A stretch of 64,000 bases of DNA from NCBI GenBank assembly GCA_017309115.1, contig JAFLEF010000012.1:1-64000 (forward strand), in the 5' to 3' direction. The stretch is from Verrucomicrobiota bacterium (GTDB taxonomy: Bacteria > Verrucomicrobiota > Verrucomicrobiia > Limisphaerales > UBA9464). Numbering within the stretch: the first letter of the stretch is position 1; each line of letters starts with the position of its first letter. A program made the position numbers and the translations under genes. Shown in pieces: positions 1 to 10,084 of the stretch. The notes under the pieces were generated by a model. It was not told where the DNA came from. It did not search any database and worked only from the letters and a program-made list of their open reading frames with translations.

Positions 1-327
1 TTTCAACGACTTCATTCCGGTTCCAACCGGCTTCTTTTCCATCCTCGTGTCTCCTTCAGCCGGTTCGGGCAACTGGGACCTCCCCCCGGCTCCCCTCCAT
101 CCTAACAACACCGTCAAGATGCACCCGAGATCCACCTGACACCTCGGGAGGTCGAGTCGGTTCTGTTTCTGCATACCAATTGGCAGACCGAGGCCAGAGA
201 GGTTCTGGTTCCCCCGAATGTCAGCGACATTCGAATCCCCATCTTCATCCCAGGGCACCCCGACCGATCCGTTGATCAAAGGATCTACCTGCACGCATAC
301 TTCTCGAGGGATGCCGCTCAGTGGAAT
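1..327 (+). other. Frameshifted 5' part of the following giant surface-protein gene
   Basis: No intact gene lies here, but protein-like sequence continues through it. The second forward frame reads FNDFIPVPTGFFSILVSPS at positions 2-58 and stays open until a TGA at 137-139. The first frame is open from 106 and reads APEIHLTPREVESVLF from 121 onward, running directly into the gene annotated from 328. The two readings look like one protein with a frame change at about 119-136. The first frame has no ATG, GTG or TTG between 106 and 327, so 328 is only the first available start and not a convincing native one. I infer that the gene begins left of the window and carries a frameshift, or a sequencing or assembly error. 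Confidence 0.55.
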
Positions 328-3300
328 ATGTTCCATATTGCAGATGCTCAGGCCTACGTGGCGGGCCTGAGGGTAATCGTGGACTCAGATTTGGTTCGGA
401 GTGGTGATTCCCTTTCCATCCAGGTCGCAGCGATTGACGACATTGGATATGTCCAATGGACGAACTTCCCAGTCCGGCTCAGACTGAACATCTCCCCAAC
501 CCTCGCTTCCATTGCAGAAGTAGACCAGGTGGTGCAGCTCACCAACGGAGAATGGAAGGGAACCATCTCCATCCGAGGCGAGGATCAATATGTCCGCCTT
601 GTCGCCCAGGCCGGGGAACTCCAGGGGGAGTCCAATCCCTTTCAGATCTCCGCGTATTCCCGTTTCGAGGTGGCTGCCACTGATATTGCAGTCCATCCAA
701 TCACCCAGAATCTGCTGCTTCTGGAGCGTCCCCAGACAGCGAATGACGCGGGTGCGCTGGTTGAAATGGACCCGACCACCGGATCCCGCCTGCGGACTCT
801 GGCACTGACTTCCCCTGGTCTCCGCCTGGCCCTTTCGCCGGAGGGAACGAGCGCTTGGATCAGCTCCGAGCCAGGATTTCTCCAGGAAATTGATCTGGCG
901 GCTTGGAAACTGGATCGCCGGATCGACCTCAATTTAAGTGGCATTCCTATGGAACTCGTGGTTCTACCGGGCACGCCGGAACGAATCGTCGTTTATCTAG
1001 CCCCCTACTTTCTGGGCGAGTCCCCAAAACTCATTTTGGTTCAGGATTCACTGCCGGGAACACCGGTTTCCACTGGCGGGATTCAAAGACTGTGGGCGGC
1101 GGGATCGGACGCGGTCTATGTCTCCGCCAATCGTTTGTATCTGTATCAGATCGTCGGCGACCAACTGGTTCAAGCCTCCGAAAGCTCAGAGGTGGGATTC
1201 GGACTCGGAATTCTCCCAGGAGGGGTTCTGTTCGGACGAAGTCTCCTGCATCCCACCAGTCTCATTGTCCAACGAGGATTCCCTCCAAGCCAACCTCTTC
1301 GTTCCCCATTCATCGTTCCTTATCCGGCCTACAATGCCGTAGCAGTAATCGACTCAGAATGGCCGTTCAGTGTCTCAGTTTGGGATGACAGCAGCCTTCT
1401 CCTCCACGGTGAAATCAGACTTTTTCGGGAAAACTTCAGTTCACTCCGTGACGCTCGGGTTCAGCGATGGTCGGACGACGGCCTTGCCATCCTTAGTCCC
1501 ACCGAAAAACTGCTCATTGTCCGCAAGTGCCCACACTTGGTGAATCCGCCCGCCGACCTGGAGATGACTGCCCGGTTTCCTGAAAACATCGACCTCGAGT
1601 ATGATGAAATCTCAGTGATTCCCCAAAGTATTGAGTGGGTTCTCGCTATCACGAATCGGGGACCCAGCCGAATCTCATCCGCGAAAGTCCTCCGCCAGGG
1701 GGAAGTAGTCCGCTACCTGGGCCCTTTGAATCCCGGTGAAGGATTTGACTACCAGCTTCCGCTGCCGTGGTCTCGGGGACAGGTCTTGTATGCGGAATAC
1801 GAGGTTGAGGCCCCCAACCCCGACGCCAACCCGACGAACAATCGGGTCACCCTGAAGACGGTGATTTCGCAGCCACTTCCCCCCGGTCTACGCCGACTTC
1901 AGTTATCAGCCAACGACCTCATTTCGTCGGCCGACGGCACCAAACTTTTTGCTGCCCTCAGCTCCCACGCGGGCCAACTGGGCGGAATCGCCGAAATTGA
2001 TCCCCTCTCAGCTACCGTCTTGCGAACTTTACCAGGCCGGTATGCGGCCAACCGTCTCGCGGCGACTCCGGACGGTCGGCACCTCTATGCTCAGGAAACT
2101 TCTACCGAGCTGGTTCGCTACAACTTGGAATCACGCCAAATAGACCTGCGCTTAACGTTCACCAATGGAATCCACGATTTCTTCTGCCTCGACGACGGCT
2201 CCCGGGGGCTCGTAGTGGCGACGAGTGGCAAGGTCAGAATTCTCGATGACGGCGTGCCCCGACCGCTGGAGTATTCCACGACGTTGTCCTGGACTACTTT
2301 GATCTCCTCCGCGGGACGGCTGTGGGTGCATGACAGTTGGGTGCAGGAACTCTCGGTTTCTTCCGCGGGGCTTCGGCTCGTAGGCGACCGTACGTACTGG
2401 TCCGTTGAATACTCGGGCAATGATCGTCAGAGTATCTCCGGAGATGGACGAAGGCTCTATTCTCATGAGGAAGCCTTCGACCTCGCCACACGCCAAAGCG
2501 AGCGATTCCCGACTTCAGGCGCGGTCGCTGTGGACTCTGTGGCGGCCACCCTCTATCAGCTAAGTTCCCTTGGCATTCGTCGTTTCAGTCCCACCAATCT
2601 TGCCGAAAGTCTGGAGGTGGCCTTTTTTCCCCACCAACTCGGCTCAACCCCGGCGGGCAAACTGATCCGCTGGGGGGATCGCGGTTTCGCGTTTCGGACG
2701 ACCGATTTCATTTTTCTCGCCGAATCAGAAATACGAAACCCAACCTCATCTGCTGATCTGGGAGTGACGTTGATCGCCGACCCCAACGCGCAAGCGGACC
2801 GCAATTTTACGCACCGTTTAATCATCACCAACCACTTCGGGGCCTCTTCGCCGGGAGGGAGACTGCTATTGACGGTCAACGCTGGAAACTGGACCAACCT
2901 CACCCTGGAGGGATTCCCCAGTTATCAGGCTGGGCGCGACTTCGTGGTATCTCTTCCCGAGATTCCCGCGGGACAAAGTGTCTCGCTCCAACTTCGGGGC
3001 TATGTCGAACCTGGAGACGCCTACCTGACACTGGCGGTCGTGGGGCATGCAGACGATCCCAACTGGAACAACAACCGGTCCGAACTGAGGCTACAGACTC
3101 CGTATTCGCCCGTTGACCTATCCCTGGAAGGATTTGAGTTCCCAGAAACTGTGGCGATTGGCGAACGATTCCGCTGTCGTGGGACCATCCACAACCGAAG
3201 CCCAAATAGGGCGCATGTCGTCTATATCCTCTTCCGAGGAAGCTTCCTTTATCCAATTCCTGACGGCGTCGTCCGTAAGACGGACTGTTGTATTCTGGCC

Positions 3301-5586
3301 CCGTTTTATGCCGATCTGGGTGACCTTGGGCCTGGGGAACGTCGAGAACTGGAACTGGAGTTTGAACCTGGTGCCTCCGGCCTGAATTCCACCGACTTCG
3401 AAGCCACCTCCTACAATCCTGAGGTCTCACCCCGCGACAATCTACTACAGCGGTTTGCCTTCATTCCCACATCGCAGGGACAATTCGGTCTCCAGTCATT
3501 CGCGACCCTTCCCCCTCTCAGCCACTGGCAGGACGTCCGACAACAGTGGGTGGCCCCGGCGCCCTATCCCGGTCCGGCCATCTACACCTACTCGCTCCCT
3601 CCCCATAGAGTATTGCAGAAGTGGCCGATGCCAGGGCCGGTAAGCCAGGTAGCCACCACCGCTGATGGACAATATGCCTGGGCGTTGCTGGACCCAACCA
3701 ACCGACTGGTTCGACTTCAACTCGACACGGGAGTCATCGACCGCGCCTTTGAGCTCGAACCGCTCGATTCCTTTTTCCAAACCCTCGCCATCTCCAAGAA
3801 CTCTCCCGACCGAGTGGTGGTCGCCGGCTATAACCCCGAAAACGGAACGGTACGGGTCCTGGCGTTCCAGGATGGCCGCCAACTCCCACGGGCCGTGGAG
3901 GGAATAAACTGGGATTATCGGGAGATTTCCTTGGTCGAATCCGATCAGCGGATCTTTGTGTCCACTGGTACACAACTCCGAGAACTCGAATGGACCGAGG
4001 ACGGATTGGTGGAATTCCGCAACTGGGATGAACTCGCCGCAGCTGGAAAGATGACCTTCCTCTCGCCCTACCTCTGTTTCACTTCCGGTTCGGTTCTCGA
4101 CCTGAGCACCGGCACGAGGAGCCTTGCCTTCGAAGGATTGACGTGCGCGGTTGCCGATCCAACGACGCGCCAGATTTACGGAGCAGTCGGAGGAAGATTG
4201 CAGGCCATCGACAGCCAGACGCTCAAAGTCATCTGGGCCATAGATTCTCCACAGGAAGATGACTGGAACCGGATCCAATCGATTGCTCCGGCCGGCAAAC
4301 ACGGCGTCATTTTTCAAGACTTTTACCCTCATTGGATGCCCTCGCCCACCGGTCTCCCCAGGGACACCGACGTGCAGGTCGAGATCTCCGCATCTTCGAT
4401 TTTCGAAGGCACAAACTTCCTCAAGGACGTGAATGTTCAGGTCTCCGGAAGTTCAATCTGGAGCTCGGAGAATGTGGTCGTCGAAGTGGATCTGTCGGCC
4501 GGACTCGAGTTCATCGATTCGAACGGCAACGGAGGAACTTCACACCATGTCATTGAGTTTCAGAACGTCACCCAAGCGCAGTCGCAAGTGATGAAAGTCA
4601 GGGCCATCAGCGAAGGGAATCAGGTAATTCGCGCCCGAGTGTATGGAACACTTCCTGACCCGAACGAGGCCAACAATGCCACCGAACGGGCCGTCGTAGT
4701 TTTACCTCCTCCCTCACTGTATGTGGACGGCTTGGCCATGGTCGAAGGTGGCCCAGGTGAGGGGCGGCCCATCCGCCTGCGGCTCTCCCGTCCGGCACCC
4801 AGAGACCTTCAGGCCTCCTATGAGGTGACCTCACCGACGGACAATTCCCGGAACGTCCTAACGCAACGAGGTACGGTTCAGTTCTCGAAAGGAGCCACCG
4901 AAGTCAGGCAAACCATCTTTGGCGGGGACAGCATCCCTGAACTTGCCAAGACGTTTCGTCTCAAGTTGACCTCCGACGACGTCATCATTCCCAACCCGGA
5001 ACCCGAGATCACGCTCCTCAACGACGATTTTCCGACGCTGGTCCCAGGGACAAGTTCAGTCCTTGAAGGCGACGGGTTTGGCAACCGCTGGATTCAGATT
5101 GAGCTGAATCGAGCCAGTCCCTTTCCGGTTCAAGCCACCTACGCCTGGAACGGCATTACAGCGGTGGCGGACGTCGACTTCATACCAACCCAAGGCAGCG
5201 TCCTGTTCCGGCCAGGCCAAACCCAAGCTCAGATCCCCCTGACCATTCTCGGTGATCAGATCTTCGAAACCCAAGAAACCGTCCGACTGCAGTTGATGGA
5301 CCGAAGCAATCTAGCGAATTCAACCGCAGATCGAGTGGTCGTCATCAACAATGACGATCTTCGCAGTCCGTTCATTAGGGCGCAGGTTTCGGATAGGCGC
5401 CTCATCATCCGTTTCAACTCGGCGATTGGTGGCAGATACTCCCTGATTGAAAGCAGCAGCGCGACTTCCGAAGTTTGGTCTGAAGTCCCCGATTCCAGCC
5501 AGGCTGGAACGGGATTTACTCTCCAATACGAGGTCGACTTGGAAGAAGGTCCGCGCTTCTTCCGGGTGGTTGTGGTGGTGGAATGA
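328..5586 (+). CDS. Giant secreted beta-propeller / CARDB-like / Calx-beta protein
   Basis: A 1752-residue protein from the first ATG; the true N-terminus probably lies upstream, beyond a frameshift. It is a mosaic of beta-rich extracellular modules. YVTN-like propeller stretches give running descriptions of position or value (for example around residues 110-300, 510-760 and 1080-1340). Between them are DUF11/CARDB-type adhesion-like segments (SADLGVTLIADPNA near 810, PVDLSLEGFEFPE near 930). Two Calx-beta repeats lie near residues 1460-1680, each ending in an NDD motif. The last about 70 residues, ending GPRFFRVVVVVE, resemble the beta-sandwich tail common on exported verrucomicrobial proteins. 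No catalytic motif is visible. It is likely cell-surface or secreted, but its ligand is unknown. The gene stands alone and is followed at once by a 107-bp repeat element. Confidence 0.75.
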   Translation: MFHIADAQAYVAGLRVIVDSDLVRSGDSLSIQVAAIDDIGYVQWTNFPVRLRLNISPTLASIAEVDQVVQLTNGEWKGTISIRGEDQYVRLVAQAGELQGESNPFQISAYSRFEVAATDIAVHPITQNLLLLERPQTANDAGALVEMDPTTGSRLRTLALTSPGLRLALSPEGTSAWISSEPGFLQEIDLAAWKLDRRIDLNLSGIPMELVVLPGTPERIVVYLAPYFLGESPKLILVQDSLPGTPVSTGGIQRLWAAGSDAVYVSANRLYLYQIVGDQLVQASESSEVGFGLGILPGGVLFGRSLLHPTSLIVQRGFPPSQPLRSPFIVPYPAYNAVAVIDSEWPFSVSVWDDSSLLLHGEIRLFRENFSSLRDARVQRWSDDGLAILSPTEKLLIVRKCPHLVNPPADLEMTARFPENIDLEYDEISVIPQSIEWVLAITNRGPSRISSAKVLRQGEVVRYLGPLNPGEGFDYQLPLPWSRGQVLYAEYEVEAPNPDANPTNNRVTLKTVISQPLPPGLRRLQLSANDLISSADGTKLFAALSSHAGQLGGIAEIDPLSATVLRTLPGRYAANRLAATPDGRHLYAQETSTELVRYNLESRQIDLRLTFTNGIHDFFCLDDGSRGLVVATSGKVRILDDGVPRPLEYSTTLSWTTLISSAGRLWVHDSWVQELSVSSAGLRLVGDRTYWSVEYSGNDRQSISGDGRRLYSHEEAFDLATRQSERFPTSGAVAVDSVAATLYQLSSLGIRRFSPTNLAESLEVAFFPHQLGSTPAGKLIRWGDRGFAFRTTDFIFLAESEIRNPTSSADLGVTLIADPNAQADRNFTHRLIITNHFGASSPGGRLLLTVNAGNWTNLTLEGFPSYQAGRDFVVSLPEIPAGQSVSLQLRGYVEPGDAYLTLAVVGHADDPNWNNNRSELRLQTPYSPVDLSLEGFEFPETVAIGERFRCRGTIHNRSPNRAHVVYILFRGSFLYPIPDGVVRKTDCCILAPFYADLGDLGPGERRELELEFEPGASGLNSTDFEATSYNPEVSPRDNLLQRFAFIPTSQGQFGLQSFATLPPLSHWQDVRQQWVAPAPYPGPAIYTYSLPPHRVLQKWPMPGPVSQVATTADGQYAWALLDPTNRLVRLQLDTGVIDRAFELEPLDSFFQTLAISKNSPDRVVVAGYNPENGTVRVLAFQDGRQLPRAVEGINWDYREISLVESDQRIFVSTGTQLRELEWTEDGLVEFRNWDELAAAGKMTFLSPYLCFTSGSVLDLSTGTRSLAFEGLTCAVADPTTRQIYGAVGGRLQAIDSQTLKVIWAIDSPQEDDWNRIQSIAPAGKHGVIFQDFYPHWMPSPTGLPRDTDVQVEISASSIFEGTNFLKDVNVQVSGSSIWSSENVVVEVDLSAGLEFIDSNGNGGTSHHVIEFQNVTQAQSQVMKVRAISEGNQVIRARVYGTLPDPNEANNATERAVVVLPPPSLYVDGLAMVEGGPGEGRPIRLRLSRPAPRDLQASYEVTSPTDNSRNVLTQRGTVQFSKGATEVRQTIFGGDSIPELAKTFRLKLTSDDVIIPNPEPEITLLNDDFPTLVPGTSSVLEGDGFGNRWIQIELNRASPFPVQATYAWNGITAVADVDFIPTQGSVLFRPGQTQAQIPLTILGDQIFETQETVRLQLMDRSNLANSTADRVVVINNDDLRSPFIRAQVSDRRLIIRFNSAIGGRYSLIESSSATSEVWSEVPDSSQAGTGFTLQYEVDLEEGPRFFRVVVVVE

Positions 5587-5603
5587 GAGACATCGCCGAC
5601 GCC

Positions 5604-5710
5604 GTAGCCGCCGACGGCAGGAGGCGCCATTCCTCTCCCCACGCGTCACCGCATGTCCCGCCCGTGAAGTTCCTCCCGGTGAGTCAGCGCCTCGTCCCCT
5701 CGGCGGCTAC
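5604..5710. repeat. 107-bp inverted-repeat element, copy 1
   Basis: Begins GTAGCCGCCGACGG and ends CCCTCGGCGGCTAC, so the ends form a 14-bp inverted repeat with one mismatch. Its length equals that of the copies at 30072, 36671, 36859 and 37047. The interior right part (GTCAGCGCCTCGTCCC) is shared, while the middle differs more in this copy. It sits 17 bp after one stop codon and 13 bp before the recQ stop on the other strand, between two convergent genes. No coding capacity is seen. Confidence 0.85.
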
Positions 5711-5723
5711 TTGAGACACGGTT

Positions 5724-7946
5724 TCAGGCTGCCCGCGGTTGACCCGGCTGGGGACCCGCCTGGCCAGCGGCATACAGGGCGCGGAAGACCCGCAACTGCT
5801 CGAAGGTGAAGCGGCCGCCGAGGAATTCGTGAATCGGGGTGAGGACCGCTTCCGGTGACTTCTCAAACGCCCGGCGCAGATCGGCCAACTCCGACGCCGA
5901 GAAGAAGCGCGACCAATCCAAGCGCTCGCCCGCTTCCACCGCAGTGCTCAGGTGCCCGGCTATGGTCGAGGCCGCCAAACCCCGACTCTTCGCAATGGAG
6001 TCCAGATCACCGCCCTCGCGATACATCCGCAGCGTCTCCAGGACGGACGGAATGAGGAGTTCGCCCCGGGTCTTCGCCGGACGTTCCCCGCTGCTGACCC
6101 CCGAAGTCGGTTCAAACTCCTGACGCGGCTGGGACCGCAGATGCGTGCGAATCACGCCCAGGACCGCCGAGCCATAGTTCCGGAGTTTCAAGGCGCCCAC
6201 TCCGGAGATGTTGGCCAATTCCCCCTCGGTGGTCGGATACAACCGGGACATCCAGCGGAGGGTGGCGTCGCCGAAAACAATGTACGGCGGCACGCCTTCC
6301 CGGTCGGACAGTTCTTTGCGCAACTGACGCAACGACTCGAACAACTCCTGGTCACAGGCAATGTCACCCGCCTTGTCACTCCGTTCCCGAACCGCCTCGC
6401 GCGGTTTGGTCAACTGAATGCTCCGACGTTCCTTCAAGGCCTTCGCGCCAGCCGAAGTCAATTCCAAGGTGGGAAACTGACCGGTGCTCTGGGCCAACAG
6501 CCCTTGACCGATAAGTTCCCGGGCAATGGCGCCCCATTCATTGCGGGAATGCTCCTTGCCAATGCCAAAGGTGGAGAGCTCGTGGTGTCCACACTGCCGC
6601 ACGCGTTCGCTGTCGCTGCCGGTCAGCACCGCCACCACGTGGTTGAGCCCAAAATTCATGCCGCTCCGCTGACGGATCCGGTAGGCGCAGCTCATCAGTT
6701 TCTGGGCCGCCACCGTGCCGTCGTAGGTGGCCCGAGGCGCAAGACAGTTGTCGCAGGCGCCGCAATTGGGCGCGTCGTAGTTCTCACCGAAGTACTCCAG
6801 CAAGGTCCGCCGACGGCACCCTGGACACTCCGCGTACCGCACCATGGTCTGCAACTGCTCCCGGGCCACCTGCTGTTCCCCGGGATCCGGCTTCTCGTCG
6901 ATAAAGCGAATCTGTTTGGCGACATCGCCCGGACTGAACAACAGCAGACACTCCCCCGGCAACCCGTCCCGACCCGCGCGTCCAGTCTCCTGATAATACC
7001 CCTCAATGTTTTTGGGCAGGTCGTGGTGAATCACAAACCGGACGTTCGGTTTGTTGATGCCCATGCCGAACGCAATGGTGGCGCACACCACTCGGACCTC
7101 GTCCCGCAGAAACCGCTCCTGGGTTTTCGCCCGGTCTGCCTTCTCCATCCCGGCGTGATAGGGTGCAGCCTTCACTCCGTCCTCCCGCAGCTTGGCCGCC
7201 AGCGAATCTGCGCCGGCCCGGCTGGCACAGTAAACAATGCCGCATTCCGTGGGACGCCGACGCACAAACTCCAGCACCTGCCGGTAGGCGCCCGTTTTGG
7301 ATTCCACCCGGTAGGACAGATTGGGCCGGTTAAAGCTGGCAACGTACAGCGATGGGTCCCGCAGATGCAGCTGACCCATGATATCCTGCCGCACCCGAGT
7401 GGTGGCCGTGGCGGTAAGGGCGATGAAGGGCGTCTCCGGCAGCCGTTCGCGTAGTCCCTTCAGCTGCCGGTACTCTGGACGGAAATCATGACCCCACTCG
7501 CTGATGCAATGGGCTTCATCCACGGCCACACAGGCCACGCCCCAGCGCTGCAATTCCTCGATCATGGTGCCGGCGAAGAGTCGTTCCGGCGCCAGATACA
7601 GCAGCTTGTACTCGCGTTGATGCAGTCCGCGCCAGCGTTCCCGGCGTTCAGCCTCGTCGAGCGTGGAATTGAGAAACGTCGCCGGCACGCCGTTGGATCG
7701 CAGGGCGTCCACCTGATCCTTCATCAGGGCAATCAACGGCGAAATGACCACCGTCAGCCCGGGCCGAACCAACGCCGGCAGCTGGAAGCACAACGATTTC
7801 CCGCCTCCGGTGGGCAGGAGCGCAAACACATCCTTCCCGGCGAGCGAGTCTTGGATGATCTCCTCCTGCAGAGGCCGGAAAGCCGTGTAGCCAAACACCG
7901 ACTTGAGCGGTGTCAGCAGGTCTGATTTGGAATAGCGGTTCGACAT
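5724..7946 (-). CDS. recQ: ATP-dependent DNA helicase RecQ
   Basis: A 740-residue 3'-5' superfamily 2 helicase that unwinds DNA in recombination and fork repair. The sequence shows the RecQ order: a Walker A motif (LPTGGGKS, about 44-51), the DEAH box (143-146), motif IV-VI elements including YYQETGRAGRDG, and the RecQ zinc-binding cysteines (CPGCRRR, then NCGACDNC, about 375-405). A winged-helix segment follows, then an HRDC-like region with a helix-hairpin (ISGVGALKLRNYG), and an extra C-terminal helix-turn-helix (HTH_40-like, SIAKSRGLAASTIAGHL). I chose the ATG at 7946; an in-frame TTG lies 18 bases upstream. The downstream neighbour on the same strand order is recR, about 100 bp away, so this is a repair-gene cluster. 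Function is confident from motifs. Confidence 0.95.
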   Translation of the reverse strand: MSNRYSKSDLLTPLKSVFGYTAFRPLQEEIIQDSLAGKDVFALLPTGGGKSLCFQLPALVRPGLTVVISPLIALMKDQVDALRSNGVPATFLNSTLDEAERRERWRGLHQREYKLLYLAPERLFAGTMIEELQRWGVACVAVDEAHCISEWGHDFRPEYRQLKGLRERLPETPFIALTATATTRVRQDIMGQLHLRDPSLYVASFNRPNLSYRVESKTGAYRQVLEFVRRRPTECGIVYCASRAGADSLAAKLREDGVKAAPYHAGMEKADRAKTQERFLRDEVRVVCATIAFGMGINKPNVRFVIHHDLPKNIEGYYQETGRAGRDGLPGECLLLFSPGDVAKQIRFIDEKPDPGEQQVAREQLQTMVRYAECPGCRRRTLLEYFGENYDAPNCGACDNCLAPRATYDGTVAAQKLMSCAYRIRQRSGMNFGLNHVVAVLTGSDSERVRQCGHHELSTFGIGKEHSRNEWGAIARELIGQGLLAQSTGQFPTLELTSAGAKALKERRSIQLTKPREAVRERSDKAGDIACDQELFESLRQLRKELSDREGVPPYIVFGDATLRWMSRLYPTTEGELANISGVGALKLRNYGSAVLGVIRTHLRSQPRQEFEPTSGVSSGERPAKTRGELLIPSVLETLRMYREGGDLDSIAKSRGLAASTIAGHLSTAVEAGERLDWSRFFSASELADLRRAFEKSPEAVLTPIHEFLGGRFTFEQLRVFRALYAAGQAGPQPGQPRAA

Positions 7947-8054
7947 GCAAAGCCTCAGGGACAACTCCGGGAAACACCCGACGCGCTGACTCTACCCGGC
8001 CGGCGACGAACGGACTACTCGCCAAATTTTGGGAGAGGTTGGCCCGGGGTATCC

Positions 8055-8669
8055 TCAGACCGGAGGCAGATCCCGCCGCCCTTCCAGGGCCCGGCTGAGC
8101 GTCAATTCATCCGCAAACTCCAGTCCGCTGCCCGCCGGCAGTCCCTGGGCGAGTCGGGTGAGGCGAATCCCCCGCCCCGCCAGTCGACGACCCAGATAAT
8201 TGGAGGTCGCATCGCCTTCAACATCGCTGCCGAGTGCCAGAATAATCTCCTTCACGCCGGCGGCATCCAAACGCGATTCCAGTTCGGTCAGACGCAGATC
8301 CTCCGGCCCCACGCCATTGAGCGGGCTGAGCTTTCCACCCAAGGCGTGGTAATGGCCCCGGTAAGTTCCGGACTTCTCGAGGCTCAGAATGTCCAGAGCC
8401 CGTTCCACCACACAAAGGAGGGTCGAATCACGCCGCGCATCGCCACAAATCGGGCACGGCTGGGTTTCTGTCAGCCCGCCACACTGCTGACACAGGCTGA
8501 CCCGCTCCCGGGCCTCCAAAAGGGCGGCAGCCAATTGGCGGACGGCATCCGCCTCCGTCTGGACCAAATGCAACGCCAACCGTTCGGCCGATCGTGGGCC
8601 AATGCCCGGCAACCGGCCGAGAGCCGCCACCAAAACTGTCACTGCCGATGGGAGGGAAGAAGTCGACAC
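8055..8669 (-). CDS. recR: Recombination mediator protein RecR
   Basis: A 204-residue protein of the usual RecR length. RecR works with RecO (and RecF) to load RecA on SSB-coated single-stranded DNA. An N-terminal helix-hairpin-helix (LGRLPGIGPRSAERLALHL) is followed by a four-cysteine zinc site (C60, C63, C72, C75) and a Toprim domain beginning near LLCVVERALDI. The start is GTG, supported by an AAAGGA Shine-Dalgarno-like sequence about 8 bases upstream. It is upstream of recQ on the same strand. The dnaX gene that often precedes recR is not adjacent. Confidence 0.95.
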   Translation of the reverse strand: MSTSSLPSAVTVLVAALGRLPGIGPRSAERLALHLVQTEADAVRQLAAALLEARERVSLCQQCGGLTETQPCPICGDARRDSTLLCVVERALDILSLEKSGTYRGHYHALGGKLSPLNGVGPEDLRLTELESRLDAAGVKEIILALGSDVEGDATSNYLGRRLAGRGIRLTRLAQGLPAGSGLEFADELTLSRALEGRRDLPPV

Positions 8670-9030
8670 CAGGAATCCTTTGGTCCCGGCAGTGTGGAGT
8701 TACCGGGACAAAAGGAAAGCGGCACCGCTGGAAGGCGAGTTGAGAGAGATTTCGTCCCCGGGTGGGGCGACGCGGAGCCGTACTCGCGTGGCGTCCACCG
8801 CGTGTCACTTCGCCAACAAAGGGAACGGATGAATCTTTAAAGGAAAACCAAGAGACGAGGAGAAGATACTGGAGTCGCGGAGCGTTGGACCCTCTACCGC
8901 TGTGGGGCGTCGAATAGGGACAGTTGGGGGCCTGAATTGACCTTAACGCGTCACCTGCCGAGGCCAAAAGCGGTAGAGGGCTAGAGGGCTACCGCAGTCC
9001 AAGACGCTCCGCGTGGAACCGTCTTTTCTC
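8670..9030. repeat. Intergenic region with two inverted copies of the hairpin repeat
   Basis: No gene is supported in this 361-bp gap. Positions 8945-9013 carry the hairpin-type repeat seen also at 13753, 14069, 14385 and 21927 (core AAAAGCGGTAGAGGGCTA; here the loop part AGGGCTAG is duplicated). Positions 8878-8901 hold a shortened copy in the opposite orientation, so the two can pair as one large inverted repeat. Positions 9030-9048 are a heptamer run (CTCAGCT units) that overlaps the 3' end of the next gene. Confidence 0.6.
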
Positions 9031-9936
9031 TCAGCTCTCAGCTTGCTCCCCCCGCCGCCGACGCCATTGCCAGCCGATTGCCAAAGCCAGGCTGGCCATC
9101 ACCGGCGCCAATGCCTGAGCCTCCGGCACCGGGGCCGCCAGATCCAGAATCGGGGCGCCGCTCCCAATCATTCCCTCCAGGGTGGCCGCACCGGAAGCCA
9201 GGTCGAGACGGTACAGATAACTGCCGCCCGATCCCGCCGAGCCGCCCGCTGCCTCTGCCAGACTCAAATAGCCAAATTGCTGGGTGCCGATGATGTCGAA
9301 TCCCACCTTCGTCTCGTCGGGATCCAGCGGAAGGACCAAACCCGAAATCTCCGCAACCAAAGTGTTGGTGCCGCTGTTGGGCGGACTCTGCAGGGTCAGA
9401 TTCCAGCCATTCGCGCCGGCATCAATGTTGTAGAGGGTCGTGGTCAATGTGCCGGCAAAGTTGTTGGCATAGGCACTTCCCACCGCCCGCATGTCCGATC
9501 CATCGGCATAAATCAACGATCCGTCGACAAAAGCCAGACCGCCCGTCAGGGGATTCAGCCGCAGATCCTGATCATCAATTCCCACCACCCGAATGCGATC
9601 GACCAACGGATTAAAGTCGAAGCCGATTGAATTTCCGGTCAGCGCGAAGGGAGTCCCGCCTGTCCGGTCAGTGGCCGCTCCCGTGTGGACATCAATGGTG
9701 TAAAGCCGGGTGGAACTAATGCCCCATAGTTCACCGGTAGCCGGACGAAAATCGATCCCCAGAAGGGTATCGCCGCCCATAAGCCCAGTGATGGTGAGGT
9801 CTTTGGTGATCAGACTCGGATCCCGCCGATCAAAGGCGATCAGACGGTTGTCAGCCGTCAGGCCGTGCAACGAGCCGGCTGCCACCGGCGAAGCCACGGC
9901 GACGACCGCAGCAACAGAAAACAGGATGTTTCGCAT
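9031..9936 (-). CDS. DUF4394 protein with PEP-CTERM-like anchor
   Basis: A 301-residue exported protein. A signal peptide (MRNILFSVAAVVAVASPVAA) is followed by a DUF4394-type domain of propeller-like repeats: LHGLTADNRLIAFD, GGDTLLGIDFRPATGELWG, NSIGFDFNPLVDRIRVVG and DLRLNPLTGGLAF. The C-terminus has the tripartite PEP-CTERM layout: a VPEA motif, a hydrophobic stretch and a basic RRRRG tail. Exosortase recognises such tails in other bacteria; no exosortase gene is in the window. I chose the ATG at 9936 over an upstream in-frame TTG because the signal peptide starts there. The stop codon is supplied by a GCTGAGA heptamer run. The biological substrate is unknown. Confidence 0.8.
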   Translation of the reverse strand: MRNILFSVAAVVAVASPVAAGSLHGLTADNRLIAFDRRDPSLITKDLTITGLMGGDTLLGIDFRPATGELWGISSTRLYTIDVHTGAATDRTGGTPFALTGNSIGFDFNPLVDRIRVVGIDDQDLRLNPLTGGLAFVDGSLIYADGSDMRAVGSAYANNFAGTLTTTLYNIDAGANGWNLTLQSPPNSGTNTLVAEISGLVLPLDPDETKVGFDIIGTQQFGYLSLAEAAGGSAGSGGSYLYRLDLASGAATLEGMIGSGAPILDLAAPVPEAQALAPVMASLALAIGWQWRRRRGEQAES

Positions 9937-10084
9937 ACTCAGTTTGGAATTTGATTGAAGACTCAATCGCGTCCGCCGCGAACCTCGCAGACGGGGCGAT
10001 TTGCTGGACTAACGCTTCTCCGGTACGCGCGGATGCAGGATTTTTGTTTCCCATCCCCCTGCCCTTGGGCCTCCACCCGTGAGT

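Noticed and set aside
5952..7454. 500-codon open frame on the plus strand over recQ
   Set aside because: It is the antisense shadow of recQ: Arg/Gly/Pro-rich composition, no domain pattern, and recQ is unambiguous.
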